64,000 bases of DNA from Tridacna crocea (taxonomy: Eukaryota; Mollusca; Bivalvia; Cardiida; Cardiidae), in assembly GCA_943736015.1 (NCBI GenBank), contig OX031069.1, positions 44,302,728 to 44,366,727 on the forward strand, written 5' to 3'. Position 1 is the first letter of the stretch. Every line of letters starts with the position of its first letter. Shown one piece after another: positions 1 to 10,735 of this stretch. Both the position numbers and the translations under genes were made by a program. A model generated the notes under the pieces. The model saw only the letters and a program-made list of their open reading frames with translations. It ran no database searches and was not told where the DNA came from.

Positions 1-169
1 AGACAATAAAGTAAAGTACGATCCAAAGATTGCAATTTGTGTTGCCAAGGGTAAAAAGCATTGTGGGTGAAAGAGAAAATGCTGGTGTCCAGCATCTGTT
101 CCTACAATGGATTTTAAAGCTTTACCTTTCTCAAGGTCTTTAAAAGTTGGGTTTGTGTGGTAAAGAGTT
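1..169 (-). mobile_element. TTAA-hairpin copy cut by window start
   Basis: The copy begins inside the 'GACAAtAAAGT' part and keeps a decayed hairpin (core gctggtgtccagc) and the end TGTGGTAAAGAGTTGA. Its last four bases, TTGA, are also the first of the next copy. Confidence 0.7.
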
Positions 170-401
170 GACCCTTTACCACACAATCCCTGCTTTTGAC
201 ACCCCTGAAAAAGAAGCCTGTAGAAAAAAATTGTGGAAAAAGGAGAAAATGCTGGTATCCAGCATTTTCTCCTTTTCCCACAAAGTTTTCTAACCTACCC
301 AGCACAAATTTCAAATTTTCAGTCACTAAGATAATTTTTGTCGTCTGCAAATGCTTTCGATTTGGACAAGCTTAAAATTTTGCTGTTTGGTAAAGAGTTA
401 A
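168..401 (+). mobile_element. TTAA-hairpin copy, type A
   Basis: It runs from TTGACCCTTTACCACACAA to GTTTGGTAAAGAGTTAA. The core is GCTGGTATCCAGC. The outer stem has decayed on both sides. Confidence 0.85.
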
Positions 402-588
402 AGATGCATATATAATCTCTTCTGTAAGCTTTTTACTGTATGGAGCTACCATAATCAGTCTTGTATCTTCATTCCAAATGGTGCCCTTGATGGTTGTACT
501 GTTACACAGATTGCAACTGACAGAAAATAAAATTCCTTTTCTTGAGGCCATCTTAGAAATCAGTGTTGTTGTTGTTTCAGTCTTTGAA

Positions 589-817
589 TTAACTCTTTAC
601 CACACAATCCTGACTTTTAACAACCCTGAGAAAGAAGGCTATAGAAAAGATTGTAGGAAAAGGAGAAAATGCTGGTAACCAGAATTTTCTCCTATTCCTA
701 CAATCTTTTCAACCATTCCCATAGCAAATTTTAACTTTTTAATAACATTTATTTTGTCGTCTGCAAATGCTTTCAATTTGGACCAGTCAAAAATTTTGTC
801 GTTTTCTAAAGGGTTAA
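589..817 (+). mobile_element. TTAA-hairpin copy, type A, compensated stem
   Basis: Length 229 bp with TTAA at both ends. The stem reads GATTGTAGG on one side and CCTACAATC on the other, so both arms changed together relative to the usual CATTGTGG/CCACAATG. Confidence 0.88.
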
Positions 818-843
818 GTCATGCACAGTAATATAAAACCCAA

Positions 844-947
844 GTATTTGAATTGGGTGCAATGTTGCTTTCTTGATTTTCTGTACAAATCATCTATCAA
901 ATGTATTATTTTAGAATCACCTACTCCACCAACAATGGAAAGGAAAC
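844..947. repeat. Direct repeat, copy 1, flanking a TTAA-hairpin copy
   Basis: About 104 bp, from gtatttgaattgggt to caatggaaaggaaac, recurs at 1227-1330 with a few differences. The pair brackets the TTAA-hairpin copy at 949-1177. Confidence 0.85.
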
Positions 948-948
948 C

Positions 949-1177
949 TAAACCCATTACCACTCAATCCCTACTTTTGACGCCCCAGAGAAAGAAACCT
1001 TTTGAAAACACTGTGGTAAAAGGAGAAAATGCTGGTTACCAGCATTTTTTCCTTTTCCCACAGTGTTTTCTACCCTTCCCAGAACAAATTTCAATTTTTC
1101 AGTCACCTTTCTTTTGTTGTCTGCAAATGCTTTCAATTTGGACCAGTCTAAAATTTTCTCGTGTGGTAAAGAGTTAA
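949..1177 (+). mobile_element. TTAA-hairpin copy, type A
   Basis: 229 bp. Stem CACTGTGG/CCACAGTG, core GCTGGTTACCAGC, last bases GTGTGGTAAAGAGTTAA. The left TTAA has become CTAA. Confidence 0.88.
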
Positions 1178-1178
1178 G

Positions 1179-1226
1179 TCTTTACCAAATGACAAAATTA
1201 CTGACTGGTCCAAATGGAAAGCACTT
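1179..1226 (-). mobile_element. TTAA-hairpin fragment, one end only
   Basis: Only the TTTACCAAATGACAAAATTA end and the GACTGGTCCAAATGGAAAGC block remain. It joins directly to the second direct-repeat copy. Confidence 0.6.
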
Positions 1227-1330
1227 GTATTTGAATTGGGTACGATGTTGCTTTCTTGATTTTCTGTACAAATCATCTATCAAATGCACTATTTTAGAAT
1301 CACCTACTTCATCAACAATGGAAAGGAAAC
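1227..1330. repeat. Direct repeat, copy 2
   Basis: Second copy of the 104-bp sequence at 844-947. Confidence 0.85.
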
Positions 1331-1343
1331 ATGATTATTCTCA

Positions 1344-1492
1344 TTAACCCTTTCCCAAACAATACCTGATTTTTACGACACTGAGATAGAGCCTTTAGAT
1401 AACATTGTTGGAAAAGGAGAAAATGCTTGTAAGACTTTTAAGTGCTTTCAATTTGGACCAGTCTAAAACTTTGTTGTTTGGTAAAGGATTAA
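1344..1492 (+). mobile_element. TTAA-hairpin copy, type B-like, hairpin half deleted
   Basis: 149 bp between intact TTAA ends. The left arm (GGAAAAGGAGAAAATGCTTG) is present but the sequence then jumps to the AGTGCTTTCAATTTGG block, so the right arm is lost. Confidence 0.82.
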
Positions 1493-1515
1493 ATATAGTT
1501 TGCCCTTAGCTCTTG

Positions 1516-1735
1516 TAACCAGACGTCAAAATTACTGACTGGTCCAAATTGAAAGCACTTGCAGATGACAAAATAAATGTAACTCGAGAATTGAAATTTG
1601 TTTTGAGCAGGGTAGAAAACATTGTGGTAAAAGGAGAAAATGCTGGCTACCAGCATTTTCTCATTATCCCACAATGTTTTCAAAAGGCTTCTTTCTTGGG
1701 GTCTTGAAAAGTAGGGATTGTGTGGTAAAGGGTAA
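1516..1735 (-). mobile_element. TTAA-hairpin copy, nearly complete
   Basis: Core GCTGGCTACCAGC, stem CATTGTGG/CCACAATG, right end GATTGTGTGGTAAAGGGTAAA. The left end has lost its first bases. Confidence 0.82.
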
Positions 1736-1753
1736 ATCACCCAATCCCAGCAT

Positions 1754-2236
1754 TTAACTCCATACCAAACGACAATATTTTAGACTGATCGAAATTGAAA
1801 GCATTTGCAGATGACAAAATAGATGTGTTTCAAAAATGGAAATTTATTAATGGGAATCTAGAAAACAATGCTGCATTTTCTCCTTTTCCCACAAAGTTTT
1901 TCTACTCTTATCAAGAACAAATTTTCCTGTTTTAGCCCTACTGAAACTGTTGTCTGCAAAGGCTCTTAACCCTTTACTCCATAAATACGCATTTCTACAC
2001 ATTGCATGTAGAAGCCTTTGGAAAACATTGTGGCAAAAGGTGAAATTGCTCGTGACGAGCAATTTCACCTTTTGTCACAATGTTTTCTATGCTATCAAAA
2101 GGTGTCATTTACACATAAGAAACAGTTTCATTCTTGCTGTCATTTAGGGTCAATTAGAGATATCTTAGAAATGCTTTATGGGGTAAAGGGTTAATTTGGA
2201 CAGGTCTAAAATCTTGTTGTGTGGTCAAGGGTTGAG
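1754..2236. mobile_element. TTAA-hairpin hybrid with the same end on both sides, interrupted
   Basis: The left side carries the CCAAACGACAATATTTTAG end and GCATTTGCAGATGAC block. The right side, after a single hairpin arm, carries the same block in inverse (tgtctgcaaaggct...tttggacaggtctaaaat). It thus has two 'right' ends. A type C copy sits inside it at TTAA. Confidence 0.75.
1966..2194 (+). mobile_element. TTAA-hairpin copy, type C, nested
   Basis: 229 bp, from TTAACCCTTTACTCCATA to GGGGTAAAGGGTTAA. Core TTGCTCGTGACGAGCAA. It splits the host copy inside 'gctc|TTAA|tttgg' and leaves TTAA on both sides, which shows the 4-bp TTAA target duplication. Confidence 0.92.
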
Positions 2237-2359
2237 TGATGCAATTTTAAGTTACTGAGACTTTTACTACAATTTGATCACAATTGGATTGATTCATATA
2301 ATGAAAGCAATTTTCACTTAAAATGTTCTTATAAAGCCAGAATGATTAGGATTAAATTT

Positions 2360-2523
2360 CTTAAATTTTGAAGATATTGTGAAAAAAAGAAAATATTGTG
2401 GGAAATAAGAAAATACTGGTTGCCAGCGCTCTTTGCTCCCCTCCCCCTGTTCTAGCCCCCTCCATCCCCCAAATTTTTCTAAAGCCTTTTTCTTCGTGGT
2501 CATTGAATTGTGAAGTAAAGAGT
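2360..2523 (-). mobile_element. TTAA-hairpin remnant, decayed
   Basis: Recognisable parts are 'gtgggaaataagaaaatactggttgccagc' in pieces, the aaagcctttttct arm and the end tgaagtaaagagtt. A C-rich stretch interrupts the stem. Confidence 0.5.
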
Positions 2524-2694
2524 TTTAGATCAAATGCAACAATCTACTATCACCAGTGCTAAAAGGAGAAAATGCTTGTTACCAGCATCTTCTTCAGTAC
2601 TTTTGTAAGCTCACTAAAAAGTCTTGTTGGGGCTTGTATGATTGTTGGATTGTTTTGCAGAGTTTGAAAGGAACATAACAGCAAAAATTATGAC

Positions 2695-2926
2695 TTAACC
2701 GTTTACGATGACAAAATGTGAGCCTTGTCCAAAGTGGAAGCATTTGCAGACAATAATTGCAATATGGTTTAAATTTATGGTGCAATCTTGCTTTAATAGA
2801 GTAGAAAACATTGAGGAAAAAGGAGAAAATACTGGTTACCAGCACTTTCTCCTTTTCCCACTATGTTTCCAATAGGCCACTTCTACAGGTTTGTGAAAAC
2901 CCGGGATTGTTAAGGTAAAGGGTTAA
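2695..2926 (-). mobile_element. TTAA-hairpin copy, full length
   Basis: TTAA at both ends. The core is ACTGGTTACCAGC and the end reads GTAAAGGGTTAA. The left end is changed (ccgtttacgatgac). Confidence 0.82.
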
Positions 2927-2967
2927 AGAAATGAAGTGAAGATCATTACTTGTCAACATGAAGAGAG

Positions 2968-3195
2968 TTAACCCTTTACCACACAGCAAAATTTTAGACT
3001 CCTCGTATGAAGGAAATTCACAGAAAACATGTCGAATGTTTTTCATATGATGATATTTGTTCTGGAATATGTGGAAAACATTGTGACAAAAGGAGAAATT
3101 GCTGGTCACCAGAATTTTGTTCTTTTCCCACAATGTTTTCAAAAGCGTCCGTTCTCTGGATTGTTAAAACTTGGGATAGTGTGGTGAGGCGTTAA
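2968..3195 (-). mobile_element. TTAA-hairpin copy, full length
   Basis: TTAACCCTTTACCACACAGC start, core GCTGGTCACCAG, right end gtgtggtgaggcGTTAA. The interior diverges from types A-D (ttcatatgatgatatttg). Confidence 0.82.
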
Positions 3196-3350
3196 ATAAG
3201 ATTTCCTTTAAAAGAATGATGACAGACGGGTTTGTTGTCATGCAAATGGTTTACTCTAAGGAATACCAGGCCTTCTTCATGTAACTTTCTTCTTTTACTC
3301 CATGAGCATGTAATTGTTAGCTCAAGAAATCCGTATTTAGAAAATAGTTT

Positions 3351-4371
3351 TTAGCTCACCTGAGCATGAAGTACTCATGGTGAGCTTTCGTGATCGCCCA
3401 ATGTCTGTTGTGCGTTGTGCATCATCCACGATTTCTTTAAACATCTTTTTCTCTGAAACTGGAAGGAGTAGAGCTTTGATATTTGGTATGTAGCATTTCC
3501 TAGTGGATCTCTACCAAGTTTGTTCATATGATGCCCCTGGGGTAAAAACTGGCTCTGCCCCGGGGATCACAAGTTTGAACATAGGAACAAAGAAGGAAAA
3601 CTTTAAAAATCTTCTTCTCTGAAACTGGATGGCTTAGAGCTTTATTATTTTGTATGAAGCATCTCCTAGTTAACCTCTTCCAAGTTTATTCATATTATGA
3701 TGCCCCTCAGGGGTCCAAACTGGCCCTGCCCCGGGGGTCAAAAGTTTGAACATGGGGGGGAAAAAAAGGAAAACTTTAAAATTCTTCTTCTTTGAAACAA
3801 GAAGGTGTTGATCTTTGATATTTGGTATATAGATTCTCCTAGTGGACCTTTGCCAAGTTTATTCATTATGATGCCCCTGGGGACATAATTGGCCCAGCCC
3901 CGCGGGTCACATGTTTAAACATGGGAACTAAAAAGGAAAAAATTAAAATTCTTCTCTGAAACTAGGAGGTGTAGAGCTGTGATATTTGGTATGTAGCATC
4001 TACTAGTGGACCTGAGACTACCAAGTTTATTCATAAGATGCCCCAGGGGTCACAACTGGCCCTGCCCAGAGGGTCACATTCTAAACATAGGAACAAAAAA
4101 GGAAAACTTTGAAATTCTTTGGAGAGCTTTGATATTTGGTATGTCAAATTGACTTGAGACTTGGTGATCATGTTTGTTGTATTGCCTGCCATTTGCAACT
4201 ATTATACCTCCTCAACAACTGCCGGTGGGATGGGCATATGTTGCGACAATTTGCCACTCTTGTTTCATTATCATTTGGCCTTGAACCTCAATATTTGGTA
4301 TTTATCTTTATTGAAGACCTTCACTGCTTAGTTTTCAGGTGAGCCATATAGGACCATCATGGTCCTCTTGT
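3351..4371 (+). repeat. GCTCACCTGAGC-type interspersed repeat with ~165-bp internal units
   Basis: It starts TTAGCTCACCTGAGC and ends TTTTCAGGTGAGCC followed by tggtcctcttgtt. Inside, a unit of about 165 bp (ctctgaaactgg ... gatatttggtatgtagc ... gatgcccctgggg ... gaacataggaac) starts near 3451, 3617, 3790 and 3954, with a partial fifth. I know this family from bivalve genomes. No protein frame of note is seen. Confidence 0.8.
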
Positions 4372-4394
4372 TGGTAACATTTACTCTCTCTAGT

Positions 4395-4475
4395 GCTGAG
4401 CCCTTGTAGCTTAGGCGTTAGGGTGCAGGACTTAAGAACAAGGGGTTGTAGGTTTGATCTTTGGCTCGACCAATT
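4395..4475 (+). repeat. tRNA-like SINE head
   Basis: gcccttgTAGCTTAGGCG resembles an RNA polymerase III A box and GGTTTGATC a B box at tRNA-like spacing. It follows directly on the GCTCAC-type repeat. No clear SINE tail is visible. Confidence 0.5.
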
Positions 4476-4539
4476 TTTCTCCAAGAATTGATGATGGTCA
4501 TTGCAAAGGATTTATTCCTCACCCACAGCTCACCATTTC

Positions 4540-4766
4540 TTAACTCATTACCAAACGACAACATTTTAGGCTTGTCTAAATCGAAATCATTTGCAGACGA
4601 CAAAATAAAAGTGACTGAAAATTTTGAATTTGTTTTGTGAAGAGTAGAAAATGTTGTGGGAAACGGAGAATAGGCTGGTTACCAGCATTTTCTCCTTTTC
4701 AGGCAATGTTTCTAAAGGCTTCTTTTTCAGAGTTGTCAAGACTAGGGATTGTGTGAAATGGGTTGA
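4540..4766 (-). mobile_element. TTAA-hairpin copy, full length
   Basis: TTAACTCATTACCAAACGAC start. The right arm of the hairpin is intact while the left is altered (ggagaataggctgg). It ends GTGTGAAATGGGTTGA. Confidence 0.82.
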
Positions 4767-4929
4767 AAGTAACTTGTGCAGAGCACTGGTAAAAGAGACC
4801 CCAGGAAAGCATGGATAGGTGAAAATCAAGCACTTGCAGCGGAACATTGGCACCCACATGCCAATAACTCTTGCTTTCTTATCCCATAATTTTTTCAAAA
4901 GCTCTTTTACCAAAGGTAGTTACAAAAAA

Positions 4930-5930
4930 ATTTTGATGCAGAACATCAAAGGCGCTGCAAATCAGTTGTTTCTGAAATAAGGCACATTACAGCATTCAAA
5001 TTGTACAAAGTAAATTTATGCAGAACTCGGTGAGAAATGTACTGAGAAGCCCTAAACTGATTCTTTAGAATACAACTAAAAACTTAAATAAAAGGAAATA
5101 GGCAGTGATAGTAAGACACAATGATAGCCATTAATCTTCAGCGAAATTTAAAGTAATTAAAAATGGAGCCATGCACCAAAGCAGTTGTCACTCTGCAAAC
5201 AACTCCAGAGAATATTATTAAAACCAGGTTGTACATTACCAAATTAATATTAAAATTATTAGAAATAATATTAAAATCAGGGTAGGAAATGAACCAAAGT
5301 GGATACAAAATGATCAAAGTGAGTACGAAATAACCAGAATAACAAGCACCTTTACAGGTGCGTACGAAATGACCAAATTTGTACGAAATGGCCTTGGTAC
5401 AAAATTATCTTATTACGAAATGACTATGGCAGCCGAATAAACAATATGGCTGCCTCCATAGGTAACTTTCAAAAGCGAATAAAAATTTAGAGCCGCCCCT
5501 CATGCGGCGCCACAAAAACATAAGATTCTGCGGATGCGGTTATCAACACAGAGCTCCAGATAGAGGTTTTTACACCGATCAATTTTTTTGTAACTATTAA
5601 TTTCTTGATAAGTATTTCCACATGATTTGACATTACCTGTACATTTGTCAATAAGGTTAACAAGTTACACTTCAAAACCTGTCAATTTACGCTGGAGAAG
5701 TGGGTAATGACTTTGTTGTCCATCTCTATGCTTAGATGAGGTCTAACATGTAACCAGTATTTCTTTGAATTTGTATTTGTGAATTTCAATTCTGTAATCC
5801 AATTCCACAATGATTTGTTCTAGTGGAACTAGAACTGGTCTGATTGAACTTTACATTGTAATAATTTAAAACAGCAGTGTCTCAGGACTTTGTAGGGCCT
5901 CTGGTGTAATGGCGTGCCCTAGATTGAACC
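4930..5930. other. Intronic stretch without gene or hairpin element
   Basis: No exon or transposon end is seen. Between about 5290 and 5430 the words 'gtacgaaatgacc' and 'gatacaaaatgatcaaagt' recur as a decayed short tandem repeat. Confidence 0.5.
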
Positions 5931-5998
5931 CTTGGTTAAGGAGCCTAGAACAAAATTACCTTTTCTAGCTGTCAAAATATATGGAATCTTGTTACCCT

Positions 5999-6227
5999 TT
6001 AACCCTTTCCCAAACAATCCCTGGTTTTTACGGGAAAGGAATAGAAGCCTTTGAGAAACATTGTGGGAAAAGGAGAAAATGCTGGTAACCAGCATTTTCT
6101 CCTTTTCCCACAATGTTTTTTACCCTATCATATAGAAAAATCATCTTTTAAGCAACTGTTAATTTGTCATCGGCAAAATGCTTTGAATTTGGTCTGGTCC
6201 AAAATTTGTCTTCTGGGAAAGGGTTAA
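5999..6227 (+). mobile_element. TTAA-hairpin copy, type B, near-consensus
   Basis: 229 bp. TTAACCCTTTCCCAAACAA to TCTGGGAAAGGGTTAA. The stem and core GCTGGTAACCAGC are perfect for about 60 bp. Confidence 0.93.
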
Positions 6228-6748
6228 GATGCAATATTTGTCATGAGGTCACAAGAAGGACAATGGTTTGATAAAATATCAATGAAATAGGTTTTATTAG
6301 GCTTACAAGGAGTAAATGGGTATCTTTAATTGTCAAAATAAATACAGTGAGACTTTTTCAACCAAATAATAATTAAATACAAGCTGTAACGTCTATTACC
6401 ATAGAAGAACCCTGCTCCAGACTTCTTTTGATAATTTTGGATAAAAAAGGCAATTGATATAAACAAGCACTTTGGGTTTTTGATCCACCATATTTTTCCC
6501 CAATCAAAAAAATGTTATTCCCTTACATCTTATGTTTCTCTTTGGAATGATTTGTAACATTGTTAGTACTTTGTAAAATCTTGACTACATATTGAATATA
6601 GCCAGGTTATTTGGTTCACTACAGTTGCAGAAACAGTCTCATAAACTTGATCTTTATTTGTTTTTGCATGTTTTATCTATGCATAAAGTTCTGAAATGGC
6701 CTGTATCCCTGATGAACTGACTGCTAACCCAGAACGGCAGAAACGATA

Positions 6749-6977
6749 TTAACCTTTTGCCACACAATGACGACTTTTAACGCCCCTGAGGAAGAAGCCT
6801 TTTGAAAACTTGGTGAGGAAAGGAGAAAATGCTGGTAACCAGCACTTTCTCTTTTACCCACAAAGTTTTCTATCCTATCAGAGCAAAATTGCACCATATG
6901 AGCCACTTTGAAATTGTCGTCTGCAAATGCTTTCAATTTGGATAGGTCTAAAATTTTGCTGTGTGATAACGGGTTAA
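6749..6977 (+). mobile_element. TTAA-hairpin copy, type D
   Basis: 229 bp. It has the CCACACAATGACGACTTTTA end and the interior CACCATATGAGCCACTTTG. Arms are partly decayed. Right end gtgtgataacGGGTTAA. Confidence 0.9.
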
Positions 6978-7042
6978 ACTGTTAACAATTTCCATGATGG
7001 ATCATTGTGATTTGTGACTGAAGTCTGAATGAAAACAATTGT

Positions 7043-7208
7043 CTACAAAATGACAGAAATTTTAGACTTGTCCACATTGGAAGCATCAGCAGACGACAAA
7101 TGTAGCTCTCAGGTGATTTCTGATAAAAAGCATTGTGGGAAGAAGAGAAATTGCTGGTAACCAGAATTTAGTCCTTTTCCTACTATGTTTTCAAAAGCCT
7201 TTTTGTCA
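7043..7208 (-). mobile_element. TTAA-hairpin partial copy
   Basis: It keeps the GACAGAAATTTTAGACTTG start, an arm with core TTGCTGGTAACCAGAA, and tttcaaaagcc. Both tips are missing. Confidence 0.65.
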
Positions 7209-7209
7209 A

Positions 7210-8350
7210 GCCTGCTTGCCAATGAGCAAGAGATAGCTGTCATAATGTCTATGCAGTTTATGTGCATGTCTTGTATCTGTCTGGATTTGTTTGGACCAGA
7301 ACTTCTACATTAAATTTAATAGATAGATTCCAGAATAATTTTGCACATTGATCTCCTTCATTTGACATATTGGTTCAGGTGGGTCGAAGGTCAAGGTCAC
7401 ACTTGAAGGTCAAATGACAAAATTGTCTTGCATAGATTTTGTCTGAGCTACAGCTTCTAAATTTATTGATGGATTTAAGAAATAATTTTACACTGATGTT
7501 CTCGTTTAACAGTAGCATTGCAATTTGAATCTCTTGTTTATTTAGATATAGGCCCAATGTCAAGATCACACTGAAAGGTCAAATGATAAAGTTGTCGTTT
7601 ATAGTTAGGCATTTTAAAGCAACAGATTGTACAATATAAGATAGATTTAAAATTATTTTGGCACAGTTATTCCCCATCATGGGTGGGGATAGCGGTGCCA
7701 TTTTAGATATTTGATAATATAGTTTCAAGGTCAAGGTCAAACTTAAACAATGAATATTATAAATACGGTTGTTGACTTATGAAGGTGCATGTGCTGGGAT
7801 CATGCAATGCTATTTATGACATAATTATCATTACAGGCTTGTGATTTTGTGAAATTTCTATTGTTCAGCATTAAAAATGAATTCATAGAGGCTACAGCGC
7901 CCATAAATCTGTACATTATAATCGCATGGCCATAATAAGGTCGGGCTGAATGAACTAAAGAGGAAATTCAGTTGCACTGCTAACCACTGGCAAAAGATAA
8001 ACTAGGTGATGAGGCCCTGAAAAGTTTGTCAATTTTTTTAAGCACTGTAACATTAATTCACAGTATGTATTCTGTATAAAGTTGCTAAAAAAATTCTTTG
8101 GTCAAATATGACTAAAAGCCCCATGAGTTTATAAATATGCCTGACATTAAGTGATTGCGGGAAAATTGCAAAGATCTTTGTATACCTAGAAATAACTGTA
8201 GGCCCAAGTTTGTATTGATGTTTAGTCAGAGAGGGATATAACATGGAAAAGGACAAAGGTTTATGTTGGAAGTTGTTGGAAATTCTAAGATCAATGCTGA
8301 TAATAAGCACTTGCCTCCAGGTAATCAATTGTATGTCAGGAAGAGTGGGA
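7210..8350. repeat. Intronic region with diverged 'ggtcaaggtca' tandem repeats
   Basis: Blocks with 'ggtcaaggtcacacttgaaggtcaaatgac' in pieces recur near 7385, 7555 and 7730 at about 175-bp spacing, a pattern I know from bivalve introns. From 7770 to 8350 I see nothing. Confidence 0.5.
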
Positions 8351-8351
8351 A

Positions 8352-8595
8352 TTTTACACCCTTTACTAAAGGATCATGTGTTTTAATGACCCTGAAGAAG
8401 ATTTTGAGTGTTTTAAAAACAGTTTAGGAAAAAGAGAAAAAACAAGTTACCATTACATGTATTTGCTCCTCTTTCCAGAATATTTTCTACCTTTTCAGTG
8501 GCAAACACCCATAATTTGAAATGTTTTAAATGCCATAGATATGAAAATGAATTCAGTTTGCACAGGTCTAAATTTGTTGTTTGTGAAGGAGTTAA
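8352..8595 (+). mobile_element. TTAA-hairpin copy, decayed
   Basis: Left end cccttta, 'aatgaccctgaagaag' and right end caggtctaaatttgttgttt...GTTAA are still recognisable. The hairpin is no longer perfect. Confidence 0.6.
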
Positions 8596-8797
8596 AGTAC
8601 TTTTGACAAGAAGTTGCCTTTGCAGCCAGTGAAGGGCATGATAAAACTGCACAAAAAATGCAGTCTGATCTTTGATCTTCTTTGTCCACTGTGAAGTTAC
8701 ATGGACATCTAAGGACAACGGCAAACTTTAATTGTAGGCATTTGAGATTTTTTTCAGACTGAATTTATCTTCGGGTCAATTTTGACATGCTACGGGT

Positions 8798-9049
8798 TAA
8801 CTCTATGTTTTCTATAGGCTTCTTCTCCAGGGTCTTTAAAGACCTAGGGTCTTTAAAGACCCTGGAGAAGAAGCCTAAAAAAATATAGTGAGAAAGGGAA
8901 AAATATGTTCCCAGCATTTTCTCCTTTTTGCACCATGTTTTTTCTCCTTTCAGTAAATCCATTAATTTGTTCAGATTTCAATTTTTTTCATCTGATGTTG
9001 CTTTTAAATATTTAGGAGTGTAAGAATCTGTTGGCTAGAAAAGAGTTAA
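8798..9049 (+). mobile_element. TTAA-hairpin copy, decayed, with a second small palindrome
   Basis: The stem is weak (gggaaaaatatgttcccagcattttctcc). The left flank of the stem holds a separate 61-bp inverted repeat (8816-8876). TTAA at 9046-9049 is shared with the next copy. Confidence 0.55.
8816..8876. repeat. 61-bp inverted repeat
   Basis: Arms 'aggcttcttctccagggtc' and 'gaccctggagaagaagcct' flank gaccta, a perfect hairpin made from the 'ctt tct cag ggtc' block of the element copied in inverse. Confidence 0.85.
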
Positions 9050-9274
9050 CCCATCACCACACAATCCCCACTTTTGATGACCCTGAGAACAAAGCCTGTG
9101 GAAAACATTGTGGGAAAAGGAGAAAATGCTGGTGGCCAGCATTTTCTCCTTTTTCCACAATGTTTTCTACCCGTCCCAAAACAAATTTTAAATTTTCAGT
9201 CACTTTTATTTTGTGGTCTGCAAATGCCTTCGGTTTGGACAAGCTGAAAATCTTCTTGTTTGGAAATGTGTTAA
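9046..9274 (+). mobile_element. TTAA-hairpin copy, type A
   Basis: 229 bp with TTAA both ends. Core GCTGGTGGCCAGC, an even palindrome variant. Stem CATTGTGG/CCACAATG. Confidence 0.9.
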
Positions 9275-9520
9275 AACTCCAGTTTGGTTTTCTTATTTCT
9301 CTGAAAACCCTAGAATTTCGGGCTGATCAAGACAGATACCAAATAAATGGAGTAGAATTATTAGTCTGAAATATCGTTGTGCAACAAGAAAACATGCACT
9401 ATTAAGTACCAAGATGTTAGCTTGATATTACGCTGATCATCTTGACACTTATTTTCTTCCTTGTTTTCAGTTTGAAATATAAGGTATAAGAATGATTCAG
9501 TGATGTTCTATGTCCCTTTC

Positions 9521-9645
9521 AACAATATTTCAGTTGTATCATGGTAGTAATGGCAATAAGCTTGTTTATTCTCATATGTCCTTGGTTTCCACAGTATGAG
9601 ACTGGGGCCTGGAAGTGTCTTGCCCAAGGATATTCCCCAGAAAAA
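9521..9645 (-). repeat. SINE 3' part, reverse orientation
   Basis: 'atttcagttgtatcatgg ... atatgtccttgg ... ggaagtgtcttgcccaagg' is the reverse complement of the SINE tail near 60360-60455. A run of A follows at 9639. Confidence 0.6.
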
Positions 9646-9729
9646 AAAAAAACAATTGTTTTCCTATGCATGTGAAGGGAAGGAACCGTAAGATTTGTAT
9701 CAAGGTGAAATAAAAAAGACCTTTACCCT

Positions 9730-10272
9730 TAAAGGTGGGTATTTAGAATTTTCACATCTCACCGAATTAAAAAATATATATCATTGAAATTCATATGAAA
9801 AAATAATACAAATCATCAATAATTAAGATTCATAGAATTATAAAAAAAAATTTTTTTGATGGTATTCCCTTAAAAGGCTACGTAGCCTTTTAAGGTATTT
9901 TTTGATTTCGCGCTAAAAATCAATAAAGCATTTTGGGAATGCCTAGTGACTGGCACGTGACTCATTACGCTTAAATTCCATTACATAGCAAACATGTAAT
10001 AAGTATTTTCCACAACGTCTTCTTCAGACGCTATGTTTGAAACTTTGTCTGTGTATTCCTGTATGTAAATGAGCGAATTGATCAGCTAAAAATAGAACGT
10101 GTCCCCCGTTGGTGTCGACCTGGGCTGTAGTAAATCTCTAACTTCTCGTGTTGTTGGACAGTGTTCGACTACTGGGGTTTTATGAATGAAAATTAAAAGG
10201 CTTTTGGAGTATAAGGATGATTTTTGCATTTTCGTGTAATTTTCGTCCCAAAATCTGAAGGGCCACCTTTAA
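9730..10272 (+). mobile_element. MITE with short TTAAAGGTGG / CCACCTTTAA ends
   Basis: About 540 bp between cttaaaggtgggtatttag and gaagggccacctttaac. No transposase frame. Its two ends joined together, in inverse orientation, make the 170-bp element at 16660-16830, so the shorter one is an internally deleted relative. Confidence 0.75.
9868..9895. repeat. 28-bp perfect palindrome
   Basis: ccttaaaaggctac followed by its exact reverse complement, inside the 543-bp MITE. Confidence 0.9.
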
Positions 10273-10609
10273 CCAGCCCTTAATTTCTTTAAGATAACAA
10301 AAGAAAAAAAAGCTATAGAATAATGGACATTGACTATAGGTTTATATGGCTAAGACAACAGATGGAGCGACTGAGAAAATAGAGAAGGATCAGACTGCAC
10401 AAATATGCAGGCTGATCCTGCTCTATAGTCTTAGCAAATTACATTTTATGGTTGCAAGTTACGTTCATGAAATAGATGAAAAGCCAGGACATACTCAGTG
10501 TAGGTTAAAAACAAAATATTACCATACTATTTTCTAGAATATTTTGAAGACTGTCAGAAGGTGTGGAGCTACAATTAGAGTTCACACTGTATACAAAAAG
10601 CAAAAAGGG

Positions 10610-10643
10610 TTGTTCAAACTCAGGATTGTGTGGTAAAGGGTTA
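10610..10643 (-). mobile_element. TTAA-hairpin right-end fragment
   Basis: Only tcaaactcaggattgtgtgg and taaagggttaa remain, followed by a short G run. Confidence 0.6.
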
Positions 10644-10735
10644 AAGGGGGGGGGCTTCTCAATTTATTTAGTGGGAATTGAATTTTTAGCATGACAGTTT
10701 CCAAAGAAAATGTCAGAAGTATTAGCCTAGCCCTG

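Noticed and set aside
4395-4475. A functional tRNA gene.
   Set aside because: A- and B-box-like words are present but the acceptor stem does not pair and arms are poor; a SINE head is more likely. The same holds for 47511 and 54513.
5999-6227. Calling the hairpins microRNA genes.
   Set aside because: The stem is long and fully paired, and present in over 100 mobile copies. Without small-RNA reads a microRNA call is not justified.
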